Notes: a model not told the origin generated them from the sequence alone. Positions 1 to 6,633 are shown, numbered from the stretch's first letter. The stretch: 11,064 bases of DNA from Methanohalobium sp046546175 (GCF_046546175.1 NZ_JBKGYF010000059.1:1-11064); one strand, 5' to 3'. A program made the numbers and translations.

Positions 1-18
1 ATCTGAGCTAATAATGTA

Positions 19-40
19 TCTATATGTTTTTCTATATGTT
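19..40. repeat. Tandem direct repeat, two copies of TCTATATGTT
   Basis: TCTATATGTT occurs at 19-28 and again at 31-40, a period of 12 bases. It lies upstream of the first gene and close to the palindrome at 51-62. There is no evidence of function; it may be an AT-rich promoter-region repeat or chance. Confidence 0.4.
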
Positions 41-50
41 AGTTTTATCT

Positions 51-62
51 GCCAAATTTGGC
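51..62. promoter_or_regulatory. Perfect 12-bp palindrome, candidate operator
   Basis: GCCAAATTTGGC is its own reverse complement. The flanking bases (T on both sides) break the symmetry, so the palindrome is exactly 12 bp. It lies about 105 bases upstream of the small zinc protein gene at 169, in a region without an ORF, and a second short palindrome, TATCGATA, follows at 70-77. A dimeric DNA-binding protein could recognise it, but whether it serves the gene at 169 or a gene left of the window cannot be seen. Confidence 0.35.
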
Positions 63-112
63 TGGTTATTATCGATACAAATAGGATTTCTACAGAGCCA
101 TTTTTCTTTCCC

Positions 113-125
113 TTTTTATAATAGT
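113..125 (+). promoter_or_regulatory. Candidate TATA box for the small zinc protein gene
   Basis: The stretch CTTTTTATAATAG lies about 50 bases before the ATG at 169, so initiation about 25 nt downstream (near 144) would give a short leader. No Shine-Dalgarno sequence is visible before the ATG. A second TATA-like string, TTTATATA (162-169), overlaps the start codon; used as a promoter it would begin the transcript inside the ORF. Confidence 0.35.
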
Positions 126-168
126 TATACCAAATCCTTTTTTAATCCATAATGATTATTGTTTATAT

Positions 169-408
169 ATGAGTCCAAGATGCATTTTTTGCGGAGTGAA
201 CTGTTGTGATCCGGAAGTTATAGATGAAAAAATCCAGGATGATAAGACAATTTGTGAAGGTAAACTCATTGGCAATAAATACATCTGTGTAAATTGTTTG
301 TATCAGCTTCGAATAGCACTGGGTATTGAGAATATAGAGTGTGAAATGTACGATGAGGACCTTCTTGAAGGTGGAGAGCTTAAAAAAGACAGATGGGAAC
401 TGTGGTAA
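169..408 (+). CDS. Small double-CxxC (zinc-ribbon-like) protein, function unknown
   Basis: A 79-residue acidic protein with two CxxC pairs: C5-x2-C8 (CIFC) near the N-terminus and C40-x2-C43 (CVNC) mid-protein. This spacing could bind one zinc ion as a split ribbon. Extra cysteines at 12, 13, 29 and 58 have no clear partners. There is no signal peptide or membrane segment, so it is probably cytoplasmic. The ATG at 169 is chosen because it keeps the first CxxC; the next in-frame start candidate, GTG at 196, would lose it. It ends 46 bases before NMD3, but NMD3 has its own TATA box, so the two are probably separate transcripts. I do not recognise the family; a nucleic-acid or protein-interaction adaptor is only inference from the cysteine layout and the neighbours. 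Confidence 0.7.
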   Translation: MSPRCIFCGVNCCDPEVIDEKIQDDKTICEGKLIGNKYICVNCLYQLRIALGIENIECEMYDEDLLEGGELKKDRWELW

Positions 409-424
409 CTGCATTTCAGGCGAA

Positions 425-434
425 ATTTATATAT
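425..434 (+). promoter_or_regulatory. TATA box of the NMD3 gene (leaderless promoter)
   Basis: ATTTATATAT matches the archaeal TATA consensus closely. Its centre is about 25 bases before the ATG at 455, the usual distance from TATA to transcription start in archaea, so the mRNA should start at or next to the start codon. There is no Shine-Dalgarno sequence in 435-454, in agreement. Confidence 0.7.
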
Positions 435-454
435 AACCAACTACACACTTTTTA

Positions 455-1501
455 ATGATGAGTCTCATTTTATGTCCCAAATGTGGAAATGAAACTGATG
501 TATTATATGAAAATGTCTGTAAAAGCTGTTTTTTTGACCAATTTCAACTTGCTAAACTCCCTCATGTAATTCATGTAAAATTTTGTTCTAAATGCGGCTC
601 AGTCTATTATCAGGGTGTATGGAGTGACGTGGACAACCTTGAGGAGACAATAATCAGACTGGTGGAAGATGAATTGATGATACATGAGTATGCCAGCAAT
701 CTGGACATCTATTTTGAACCTCAACAGCTTACACCCTATATGTTCCTCGTACGTGTTGGTATTGATGCACGGGTAAATGACTTACCAGTCAACCAGGAAC
801 TTGAAACAGAAGTTCGTATCGGTCGTGAATCATGTGACAGGTGCAGCCGGATTTCCGGTGGTTACTTCGAAGGCATAGTGCAGATTCGGAGTACTAACAG
901 AGTTCCTGATAAAAGTGAGATCGAAGAATGCATGAGGATTACAAATGATGTTGTAAACCGTATGTATGAAAAAGGTGAAAGATTTGCATTTATAAGTAAA
1001 TCAGTAGAATCAAAACACGGGATCGACCTTTACATAGGTTCATCAAATACTGCCCGCCAGATATGCAAACAGATAGAATCAGAGCTTGGTGGTAAATTTA
1101 CCGAATCTCCGACATTGTTCGGACAAAAGGACGGAAAGGATATATACAGAGTTACTTATTCCATGAGGTTGCCAGAATTTAAACCTGGGGATATTATTGA
1201 ATACAAAGGTCGGATAATCGAAATTAAAAATATAGGAAAGCGGATAACTGGTATTGACCTTTCTGATGGCACTCGTTTTGCAGAAAACCATGGTAAAATG
1301 AATGGCGCGGTACTGGTAACTAACAGAGATAATACACTTACAGCGGTTCTTGTTTCTGAAGATGAAAAAGATGTTATGGTTCTTGATCCTGAAACCTATA
1401 AGACAATAACCATCCAAAAACCGGTGGTTTTTACAGGTGACGATAAAAACGAAATATCTGTGATTAAAACAGAACATGGATTGTTTGTTATACCTGATTA
1501 A
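455..1501 (+). CDS. NMD3 family 60S/50S-associated protein, archaeal
   Basis: A 348-residue protein of the NMD3 family. The N-terminal zinc module has CxxC pairs at C7/C10 (CPKC), C22/C25 (CKSC), C44/C47 (CSKC) and C127/C130 (CDRC), the four-pair pattern typical of NMD3. After it comes a mixed alpha/beta region containing IGSSNTARQI (about 194-203), then an SH3-like beta segment beginning FKPGDIIEYKGRIIEI (about 242-257). In eukaryotes NMD3 is the export adaptor of the large ribosomal subunit. Archaea have no nucleus, so a role in large-subunit assembly or as a ribosome-bound factor is inferred. The length matches archaeal homologues, which lack the eukaryotic C-terminal export signals. Two adjacent ATGs occur (455 and 458); the first fits a leaderless transcript. 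It appears to lead the operon with the ATP-grasp, TFE and HD genes. Confidence 0.9.
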   Translation: MMSLILCPKCGNETDVLYENVCKSCFFDQFQLAKLPHVIHVKFCSKCGSVYYQGVWSDVDNLEETIIRLVEDELMIHEYASNLDIYFEPQQLTPYMFLVRVGIDARVNDLPVNQELETEVRIGRESCDRCSRISGGYFEGIVQIRSTNRVPDKSEIEECMRITNDVVNRMYEKGERFAFISKSVESKHGIDLYIGSSNTARQICKQIESELGGKFTESPTLFGQKDGKDIYRVTYSMRLPEFKPGDIIEYKGRIIEIKNIGKRITGIDLSDGTRFAENHGKMNGAVLVTNRDNTLTAVLVSEDEKDVMVLDPETYKTITIQKPVVFTGDDKNEISVIKTEHGLFVIPD

Positions 1502-1520
1502 TATTTTATTAGTAAAATTT

Positions 1521-1530
1521 AAAGGAGAAG
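1521..1530 (+). promoter_or_regulatory. Shine-Dalgarno sequence before the ATP-grasp gene
   Basis: AAAGGAGAAG contains GGAG at 1524-1527. It sits 17 bases before the GTG at 1545 but only 8 bases before an in-frame ATT at 1536. The spacing would favour the rare ATT start; family-like N-terminal sequence and ordinary codon preference favour the GTG. Confidence 0.5.
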
Positions 1531-1544
1531 CAAATATTAATCAA

Positions 1545-2768
1545 GTGCAAAACGTTCTGATAATTGGATGCGATACCAGGAATATCGCATGCTCTGCAAG
1601 TAAATCAGAATATAATGTATATTCAATCGATGCATTCTGTGACTTTGACCTTACAGAATGTGCAGTTGCAACAAAAAAAATACCATCTAATTATGCAGAC
1701 GATGTAAAAACAATCCCTTTACAAAGGATAGAGGAATGGATTGCTGAATTTGATGTTGATTTTGATGCTATTGTACTTGGTTCAGGTTTTGAATTGATAA
1801 ACCAGAAAAGGTTACCTTATCGCTTGTTAAACAACAGCCAGCAGATTATGAATGCTGTCACAGATAAGTACAGATTCGCCAGTAGACTTGAATCCCTGGA
1901 TATTCCACACCCTGTTACGTATTCAGGAAAAGAGCACGATAATATTGATACTAGGAATTTCCCTGTAATGGTCAAACCGAACCGTGCTGGTGGAGGCTTA
2001 CTTAACAGGAAAGTAGGATCCCCTGATGAACTGGAATCTGTTATAGAAGGATTACTGAAATCATACCCATCATGGACAGCAGATGATTTAATAATCCAGG
2101 AATTTGAAATCGGAATTCCTGCAAGTGTATCAATTATTTCCACTGAAACTGAGGCATGTGCAATAGCTTTAAATGAACAATTAATTGGTGAGTCACAGCT
2201 TACTGATATGGGGTTTGCCTATTGTGGTAATATAACACCGTTTGAAACTTCCTACCATGAAATGATATGCGAAACAGCAAAACAGTTGGTGCTTGAATTT
2301 GGTCTCATAGGCTCAAATGGAGTTGATTTTATCATAACTGAAAACGGTCCAGTTATCCTGGAGATAAACCCAAGATTTCAAGGGAGTCTGGATACCGTTG
2401 AACTTGCAACAGGTATGAATCTGTTTGATGCCCATGTAAAATCATTTTCCGGTATTTTACCTGATACTAAACCTCATGTAAACCATTTTGCAGGAAAAGC
2501 AATTGTCTATTCAAAGGGAAATTTGTTTATTAATGAACGAATTTTTAAGGGACTGGTTTGTCAAAATACAGTAGATATCCCAAATCTCGGACATAATATA
2601 AGCACTGACGAACCAATGGTCTCAGTGGTACACACAGGGTACAACAGAAATGATGTCACAGAAAAATTAAGAAAAAGTGTGGACTATATTCGCAATCTTA
2701 CAGATAGTTGTTATTATCAAAAGGATAATAAATCCATACAGAACTTAAACACAAAATTAATATCCTAA
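1545..2768 (+). CDS. ATP-grasp superfamily ligase, substrate unknown (COG2232-like)
   Basis: About 407 residues from the GTG. The N-terminal domain begins MQNVLIIGCDTRNIA, the Rossmann-like pre-ATP-grasp fold. The ATP-grasp region shows VMVKPNRAGGG (about 141-151, phosphate-contacting Lys144 and glycine loop), QEFEIG (185-190), GSNGVDF (256-262) and LEINPRFQGS (272-281), which supplies the Mg-binding Glu and Asn. Such enzymes form carboxylate-amine or carboxylate-thiol bonds through an acyl phosphate. The overall look resembles the predicted carboligases of COG2232, which I recall (unverified) being linked to tetrahydromethanopterin C1 gene clusters of methylotrophs; that link is a lead, not a call. 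An upstream extension to 1476 overlaps NMD3 and gives an unconvincing N-terminus. The gene begins 43 bases after NMD3 and ends 39 bases before TFE, which suggests cotranscription. Confidence 0.8.
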   Translation: MQNVLIIGCDTRNIACSASKSEYNVYSIDAFCDFDLTECAVATKKIPSNYADDVKTIPLQRIEEWIAEFDVDFDAIVLGSGFELINQKRLPYRLLNNSQQIMNAVTDKYRFASRLESLDIPHPVTYSGKEHDNIDTRNFPVMVKPNRAGGGLLNRKVGSPDELESVIEGLLKSYPSWTADDLIIQEFEIGIPASVSIISTETEACAIALNEQLIGESQLTDMGFAYCGNITPFETSYHEMICETAKQLVLEFGLIGSNGVDFIITENGPVILEINPRFQGSLDTVELATGMNLFDAHVKSFSGILPDTKPHVNHFAGKAIVYSKGNLFINERIFKGLVCQNTVDIPNLGHNISTDEPMVSVVHTGYNRNDVTEKLRKSVDYIRNLTDSCYYQKDNKSIQNLNTKLIS

Positions 2769-2794
2769 CTTATTTCATATGAATTGCTATTATT

Positions 2795-2801
2795 GAGGTG
2801 A
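2795..2801 (+). promoter_or_regulatory. Strong Shine-Dalgarno sequence that fixes the TTG start of TFE
   Basis: GAGGTGA is nearly fully complementary to the archaeal 16S rRNA 3' end. It is followed after 6 bases by TTG at 2808, whereas no ATG or GTG lies at suitable spacing. Confidence 0.8.
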
Positions 2802-2807
2802 AGATTT

Positions 2808-3305
2808 TTGGCAGATTTAAATGATCCGGTTATTCGAGGTTTCCTGAAACAGCTGGTTGGTGAAGAAGGCCTGAAAATGATTGAGGACATGCCTGAAGGA
2901 GAGGTTACTGATGAGGAGATTGCAGAAAAAACAGGTGTTCTTTTAAATATCGTCAGACGCACCCTTTTCATCCTTAATGAATATAAACTTGTAGTGTGCA
3001 GAAGGGAACGTGACACCAACAGCGGATGGTTGACATACCTATGGCGTCTGGATTTATCAGGTATAGAATCCCGGCTGGAAAAGGAGAAAAAAAGGCTTAT
3101 TCAAAACCTTGAGCAGCGTCTTGAATTTGAAGAAGGAAACGTGTTTTTTGTTTGTCCTGAAGGATGTGTTCGTCTTCTGTTCAGTGAAGCTACAAATTGT
3201 CATTTTCTTTGTCCTGTTTGCGGAGAAGACCTGGTAGCTCAGGATAATTCCAAAACTATAGAAACAATAAAATCAAGGCTAGAGGAATTGGAAAAGTGTG
3301 GATAA
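2808..3305 (+). CDS. tfe: Transcription initiation factor E, alpha subunit (TFE)
   Basis: A 165-residue homologue of the TFIIE alpha subunit, which helps TBP/TFB and RNA polymerase open the promoter. Residues about 1-85 form the winged helix (VIRGFLKQLVGEEGLKMIEDM, then VTDEEIAEKTGVLLNIVRRTLFILNEYKLV split across 33-63). Residues 85-110 are a charged coiled-coil linker. Residues 113-141 are the zinc ribbon, with C116, C120, C135 and C138. The first knuckle reads CPEGC (CxxxC) instead of the usual CxxC, while the second is the normal CPVC. The C-terminal tail (145-165) is helical and charged. The start is TTG, set by a strong Shine-Dalgarno sequence. The final codons are immediately followed or overlapped by the HD-domain gene, which implies coupled translation. 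Confidence 0.95.
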   Translation: MADLNDPVIRGFLKQLVGEEGLKMIEDMPEGEVTDEEIAEKTGVLLNIVRRTLFILNEYKLVVCRRERDTNSGWLTYLWRLDLSGIESRLEKEKKRLIQNLEQRLEFEEGNVFFVCPEGCVRLLFSEATNCHFLCPVCGEDLVAQDNSKTIETIKSRLEELEKCG

Positions 3306-3310
3306 AGACC

Positions 3311-3817
3311 ATGATATCACGGACAGAAGCTTTGAATTTACTCACGGAATTGGGTTGTGAAACCCATGTCATTGAACATTGTAAGGCAGTGTCATCATTT
3401 GCAGTCGAGATTGCGAAAAAAGTAAGAGCTTCCGGAAAAATGGTGGATATGGAACTTGTAGAAATTGGAGGTCTTCTCCACGATATCGGTCGGTCGCGTA
3501 CACACGGAATAAAACATGCGGTTGAAGGAGCTAAAATTGCTGAATCAATAGGTCTAGATCCCAAAATTATACGAATCATTAAAACACATATAGGAGCAGG
3601 TGTTACACCTGAAGAGGCAAAGAATCTGAGCTTCCCGGAAGATGATTATGTGCCCCGAACCATCGAAGAAAAAATAATAGCTCATGCCGATAATCTTGTA
3701 GAGGGTACAAAGCGGAGGACTTTGGATGAATACGTATCAAAAATGAGGGGTAAAAACCTGGATGAAGATATAATAAACCGAGTCAAACAACTTGCGTACG
3801 AAATAGGTGTTTATTGA
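3311..3817 (+). CDS. HD-domain phosphohydrolase (TIGR00295-like)
   Basis: About 168 residues from the ATG at 3311. It shows the HD metal-site pattern: H23 (EHCKAV), H57-D58 (LLHDIGRS), H69, H93 (KTHIGAG) and H125 with D127 (AHADNL). This arrangement is that of the HDIG/TIGR00295 family of small archaeal metal-dependent phosphohydrolases; the substrate is unknown, with nucleotides or phosphorylated metabolites as the usual inference. A GTG at 3296 is an alternative start that adds five residues and overlaps the TFE stop by 10 bases; GAGG at 3282-3285 lies 10 bases before it. The ATG start, 5 bases after the TFE stop, gives the family-like N-terminus MISRTEA. Either way translation is probably coupled to TFE. 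This is the last gene of the operon, since psmB has its own promoter. Confidence 0.85.
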   Translation: MISRTEALNLLTELGCETHVIEHCKAVSSFAVEIAKKVRASGKMVDMELVEIGGLLHDIGRSRTHGIKHAVEGAKIAESIGLDPKIIRIIKTHIGAGVTPEEAKNLSFPEDDYVPRTIEEKIIAHADNLVEGTKRRTLDEYVSKMRGKNLDEDIINRVKQLAYEIGVY

Positions 3818-3825
3818 TGAATAGC

Positions 3826-3839
3826 TTTCCAAGTGGAAA
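3826..3839. promoter_or_regulatory. Palindrome TTTCCA-AG-TGGAAA against the psmB TATA box
   Basis: Two perfect 6-bp arms (3826-3831 and 3834-3839) are separated by AG. The right arm ends one base before the TATA box at 3841 and therefore covers the BRE position where TFB binds. A protein bound here would compete with or assist TFB. It could alternatively be a hairpin at the end of the HD-gene transcript, but no T-run follows immediately. Confidence 0.45.
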
Positions 3840-3840
3840 A

Positions 3841-3850
3841 ACTTATATAG
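3841..3850 (+). promoter_or_regulatory. TATA box of psmB
   Basis: ACTTATATAG follows a purine-rich GGAAAA that resembles a BRE. Initiation about 25 nt downstream (near 3870) gives a leader of about 60 nt. That leader contains T5 (3901-3905) and T6 (3909-3914) runs and ends in the Shine-Dalgarno GAGGT at 3921-3925, 6 bases before the ATG. Confidence 0.65.
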
Positions 3851-3931
3851 AAAAATTACCAATGCTTTATCAGTATTCTACATATAGTTTTCAGTAATTA
3901 TTTTTCCATTTTTTAATTATGAGGTATATTA

Positions 3932-4567
3932 ATGACTAGTGATAATCAACATTTAAAAGGAACAACTACGGTTGGAATAGCTTGCAGTGATGCTGTAGTC
4001 CTTGCAACTGAAAGAAGAGCTACAATGGGAAATTTCATTGCAAGTAAAACCGCAAAGAAAATTTACCAGATTGATGACAGAATAGGAATGACAACAGCTG
4101 GTTCAGTAGGGGATGCACAGCAAATTGTCCGTATTATAAGTGTCGAAGCCAAGCTCTTTAAAATGAGACGCAAAGAGCCAATGACTATAAAGGGAATTAC
4201 TACGCTTTTGTCCAATCTGTTGAGTGGTCAGCGGTATTTCCCACTTATGGTGCAGCTTATAGTAGGCGGTGTTGATAAAACCGGACCTAATATGTATTCA
4301 CTCGACCCATTGGGTGGAAGAATAGAAGAAACAAATATTGTCGCAACAGGGTCAGGTTCCCCAATAACCTATGGTTTACTCGAGGACCGCTACCATGAAG
4401 GTATGACTTCAGATGAGGGTATAGATCTTGCAGTAAGAGCACTCCATAATGCTATGAAACGTGATTCTGCATCAGGAGACGGCATTGATGTAGTTGTTAT
4501 AACTAAAGATGGTTATAAGCAGCTAAACGAGAAGGAGGTCAACAATAAACGTGCTGCTCTCAATTAA
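3932..4567 (+). CDS. psmB: 20S proteasome beta subunit
   Basis: A 211-residue archaeal proteasome beta subunit, the proteolytic subunit of the cytoplasmic 20S core. A ten-residue propeptide ending in Gly10 would be removed autocatalytically to expose Thr11 of TTTVGI as the N-terminal nucleophile. Catalytic partners are visible: E27 (ATERR) and K43 (KTAKK) correspond to mature Glu17 and Lys33. S141 (GSGSP), D178 and S181 (RDSASG) match the residues that polarise the Thr amino group. The length and the short propeptide are normal. The alpha subunit and the PAN ATPase are not in this window. aCPSF1 lies next downstream, an arrangement also known in Methanocaldococcus jannaschii (MJ1237-MJ1236). 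It has its own promoter with a palindrome beside the TATA box. Confidence 0.97.
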   Translation: MTSDNQHLKGTTTVGIACSDAVVLATERRATMGNFIASKTAKKIYQIDDRIGMTTAGSVGDAQQIVRIISVEAKLFKMRRKEPMTIKGITTLLSNLLSGQRYFPLMVQLIVGGVDKTGPNMYSLDPLGGRIEETNIVATGSGSPITYGLLEDRYHEGMTSDEGIDLAVRALHNAMKRDSASGDGIDVVVITKDGYKQLNEKEVNNKRAALN

Positions 4568-4598
4568 TCGTTATAAATAAAAAAACTAAAAAAATCCC

Positions 4599-4622
4599 TG
4601 TTTGTTTTTATTTTATATTTTT
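4599..4622 (+). terminator. U-tract terminator region of psmB
   Basis: Downstream of the psmB stop the plus strand carries T3 (4601-4603), T5 (4605-4609), T4 (4611-4614) and T5 (4618-4622) runs without a stable hairpin. This is the form of archaeal terminators recognised by RNA polymerase together with aCPSF1/FttA. Confidence 0.5.
4609..4621 (+). promoter_or_regulatory. Possible TATA box of the aCPSF1 gene
   Basis: ATTTTATATTTTT resembles a TATA element and overlaps the psmB U-tract. Initiation near 4640 would give a leader of about 60 nt before the ATG at 4703. Cotranscription with psmB is the alternative. Confidence 0.35.
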
Positions 4623-4687
4623 GATATTCAGATTTGAATTTGATACAACCCATAGAAATTTTTAATATTTTCTATCCAATTTTTTAC

Positions 4688-4702
4688 AGGAAGGCTGTTC
4701 CT
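4688..4702 (+). promoter_or_regulatory. Hairpin that can sequester the aCPSF1 Shine-Dalgarno
   Basis: AGGAA (4688-4692) is complementary to TTCCT (4698-4702) across a 5-base loop GGCTG. The left arm is part of the ribosome binding site AGGAAGG and the right arm ends directly before the ATG at 4703. Folding would hide most of the Shine-Dalgarno sequence. The stem is short, so it would be weak alone. Confidence 0.35.
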
Positions 4703-6619
4703 ATGGATATAGAAGAGATGTTACTGGATTTAAAAAAGAGAATTGAAAGCAAGTTACCAAATGATACCACAATATCTACTGTTGAATTTGAAGGACCTCA
4801 ACTGGTAGTTTATACCGAAGAGCCACGTAAGTTTGCAGATAATGGTAATATTATACGAAACCTTGCAAAAGACCTCAGAACGCGTATAGTTGTACGACCG
4901 GATCCCAAGGTGCTTGTACCACCTGAAGAATCCATGAATAAGATAGGAAATATAGTCCCTGAAGAAGCGGCAATATCCAATTATCATTTTGACCCTGATG
5001 TAGGGGAGGTGATTATAGAAGCTGAAAAACCGGGTCTTGTTATTGGAAAACAGGGGGACACCTTAAGAGAAATTACAAAAAAAATCGGCTGGACTCCAAA
5101 AGTAGTGCGGGCACCACCCATCAAATCACGAACTGTTAAAAATATCCGTGAATTCATGCGAAACAATCACAAGGAAAGGAAGGATATTTTAAAAGCAGTA
5201 GGACGTAAAATCCATAGAGAAAGTACTTCAAAGGATCAGTGGGTCAGAGTTACATCACTCGGCGGATGTAAAGAAGTCGGAAGAAGCTGTTTCATCCTGT
5301 CAACACCTGAGTCAAGGATAATGATTGATTGCGGAGTAAATGTTGGTTCTGAAGAGAACATGACACCATACCTCTATGTTCCTGAAGCTTATCCACTTAG
5401 TCAACTGGATGCGGTTGTACTGACCCATGCTCATCTTGACCACTCAGGATTCATACCACTGTTGTACAAATACGGTTATCAGGGACCCATATACTGTACT
5501 CTGCCTACAAGGGACCTGTCAGCACTTCTACAGCTCGATTATATTGATGTAGCAGGCAAAGAAGGTCGAATCATCCCATATGAATCTTCTCAGGTACGTG
5601 AAGCACTTAAACACACAATCACTCTGGATTTTGAAGAGGTTACTGACATCGCACCAGATATAAAACTCACATTCCACAATTCTGGGCATATTCTTGGGTC
5701 TGCAGTAGCTCATTTCCATATCGGTGATGGATTGCACAATGTAGTGTTTACAGGAGATTACAAATATGGCAGTACCAGACTCTTTGACCCTGCTGTAAAC
5801 AAATTTCCAAGGGTTGAATCAGTTATAACTGAGTCTACCTATGGTAGTTCCAATGCTATCCAGCCAAGCCTTAAAGATGCAGAAAAACATCTTCAACAGG
5901 TGATTATCAATACCCTCAATAAGGATGGAATTGTATTGATTCCAGCGTTTGCGGTAGGTAGAAGTCAAGAAGTTATGATTGTCCTTGAAGATGCTATAAG
6001 AAAAGGTTTGATTGATAATGTTCCAATCTACCTTGACGGAATGATATGGGAAGCAACTGCAATCCATGCCACATATCCCGAATATCTCAACAACGAGTTA
6101 AGAAAATCTATATTCCAGAAAGGACAAAATCCATTCCTGTCAGATTCATTCAAACCAGTGGATTCCAATGAACTGCGCCAGAAAATCATTGATGAACCAC
6201 ATCCCTGTGTCATACTTGCAACAGCCGGTATGATGAATGCTGGTCCTGTCCTTGAATATTTCAAAGCATTTGCTTCCAATGAAAACAATACTCTTGTATT
6301 CGTGGGTTATCAGGCTGATGGAACCCTTGGACGCCGCATTCAAAAAGGCTGGAAAGAAATTCCAATGTCAACATCTTCAAATGGCGGGACACATGTAATT
6401 AATCTCAATATGAATGTGGAAATTGTAGACGGATTCTCTGGACACTCAGATAGGAAACAGTTGATGGACTATGTCAAAAAGATGAAACCGCGTCCGGAAC
6501 GTGTTTATACAGAACATGGTGAAGAGAAATCCTGTATTGACCTTGCAAGTTCCATCTACAAGAAAAACAAAATCGAAACACGTGCACTTACAAACCTTGA
6601 AACCGTACGACTGGTGTAA
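4703..6619 (+). CDS. aCPSF1 / FttA: KH-domain beta-CASP ribonuclease, transcription termination factor
   Basis: A 638-residue archaeal homologue of the cleavage-and-polyadenylation nuclease CPSF73. In archaea it cleaves nascent RNA at U-rich 3' ends and terminates transcription. Residues about 1-145 hold two KH-like domains, the second with the loop GKQG (115-118). The metallo-beta-lactamase core shows THAHLDH (241-247), the metal ligand H329 in SGHILGS and D352 in TGDYK. The beta-CASP part includes E377 (ITESTYG), H580 (GFSGHSD) and H605 (TEHGE). All catalytic residues are present, so it should be an active zinc endonuclease; it acts as a dimer. The ATG at 4703 is preferred over a TTG at 4634 because AGGAAGG lies 8 bases upstream and the protein then starts like its family (MDIEEML). 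It is adjacent to psmB, a conserved pairing. Confidence 0.96.
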   Translation: MDIEEMLLDLKKRIESKLPNDTTISTVEFEGPQLVVYTEEPRKFADNGNIIRNLAKDLRTRIVVRPDPKVLVPPEESMNKIGNIVPEEAAISNYHFDPDVGEVIIEAEKPGLVIGKQGDTLREITKKIGWTPKVVRAPPIKSRTVKNIREFMRNNHKERKDILKAVGRKIHRESTSKDQWVRVTSLGGCKEVGRSCFILSTPESRIMIDCGVNVGSEENMTPYLYVPEAYPLSQLDAVVLTHAHLDHSGFIPLLYKYGYQGPIYCTLPTRDLSALLQLDYIDVAGKEGRIIPYESSQVREALKHTITLDFEEVTDIAPDIKLTFHNSGHILGSAVAHFHIGDGLHNVVFTGDYKYGSTRLFDPAVNKFPRVESVITESTYGSSNAIQPSLKDAEKHLQQVIINTLNKDGIVLIPAFAVGRSQEVMIVLEDAIRKGLIDNVPIYLDGMIWEATAIHATYPEYLNNELRKSIFQKGQNPFLSDSFKPVDSNELRQKIIDEPHPCVILATAGMMNAGPVLEYFKAFASNENNTLVFVGYQADGTLGRRIQKGWKEIPMSTSSNGGTHVINLNMNVEIVDGFSGHSDRKQLMDYVKKMKPRPERVYTEHGEEKSCIDLASSIYKKNKIETRALTNLETVRLV

Positions 6620-6633
6620 AAATATCGCAGGTT

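Noticed and set aside
1079..1477. Antisense ORF of 132 codons inside NMD3
   Set aside because: It is a shadow of a well-supported zinc protein, with no ribosome binding site or recognisable motif.
1476..1544. Upstream extension of the ATP-grasp protein overlapping NMD3
   Set aside because: It precedes the Shine-Dalgarno sequence, overlaps the end of NMD3 and is AT-driven, hydrophobic sequence unlike an ATP-grasp N-terminus.
4634..4702. N-terminal extension of aCPSF1 from a TTG at 4634
   Set aside because: It adds 23 hydrophobic, AT-driven residues not expected for the family. A good Shine-Dalgarno sequence lies before the ATG at 4703, which gives the normal KH-domain N-terminus.
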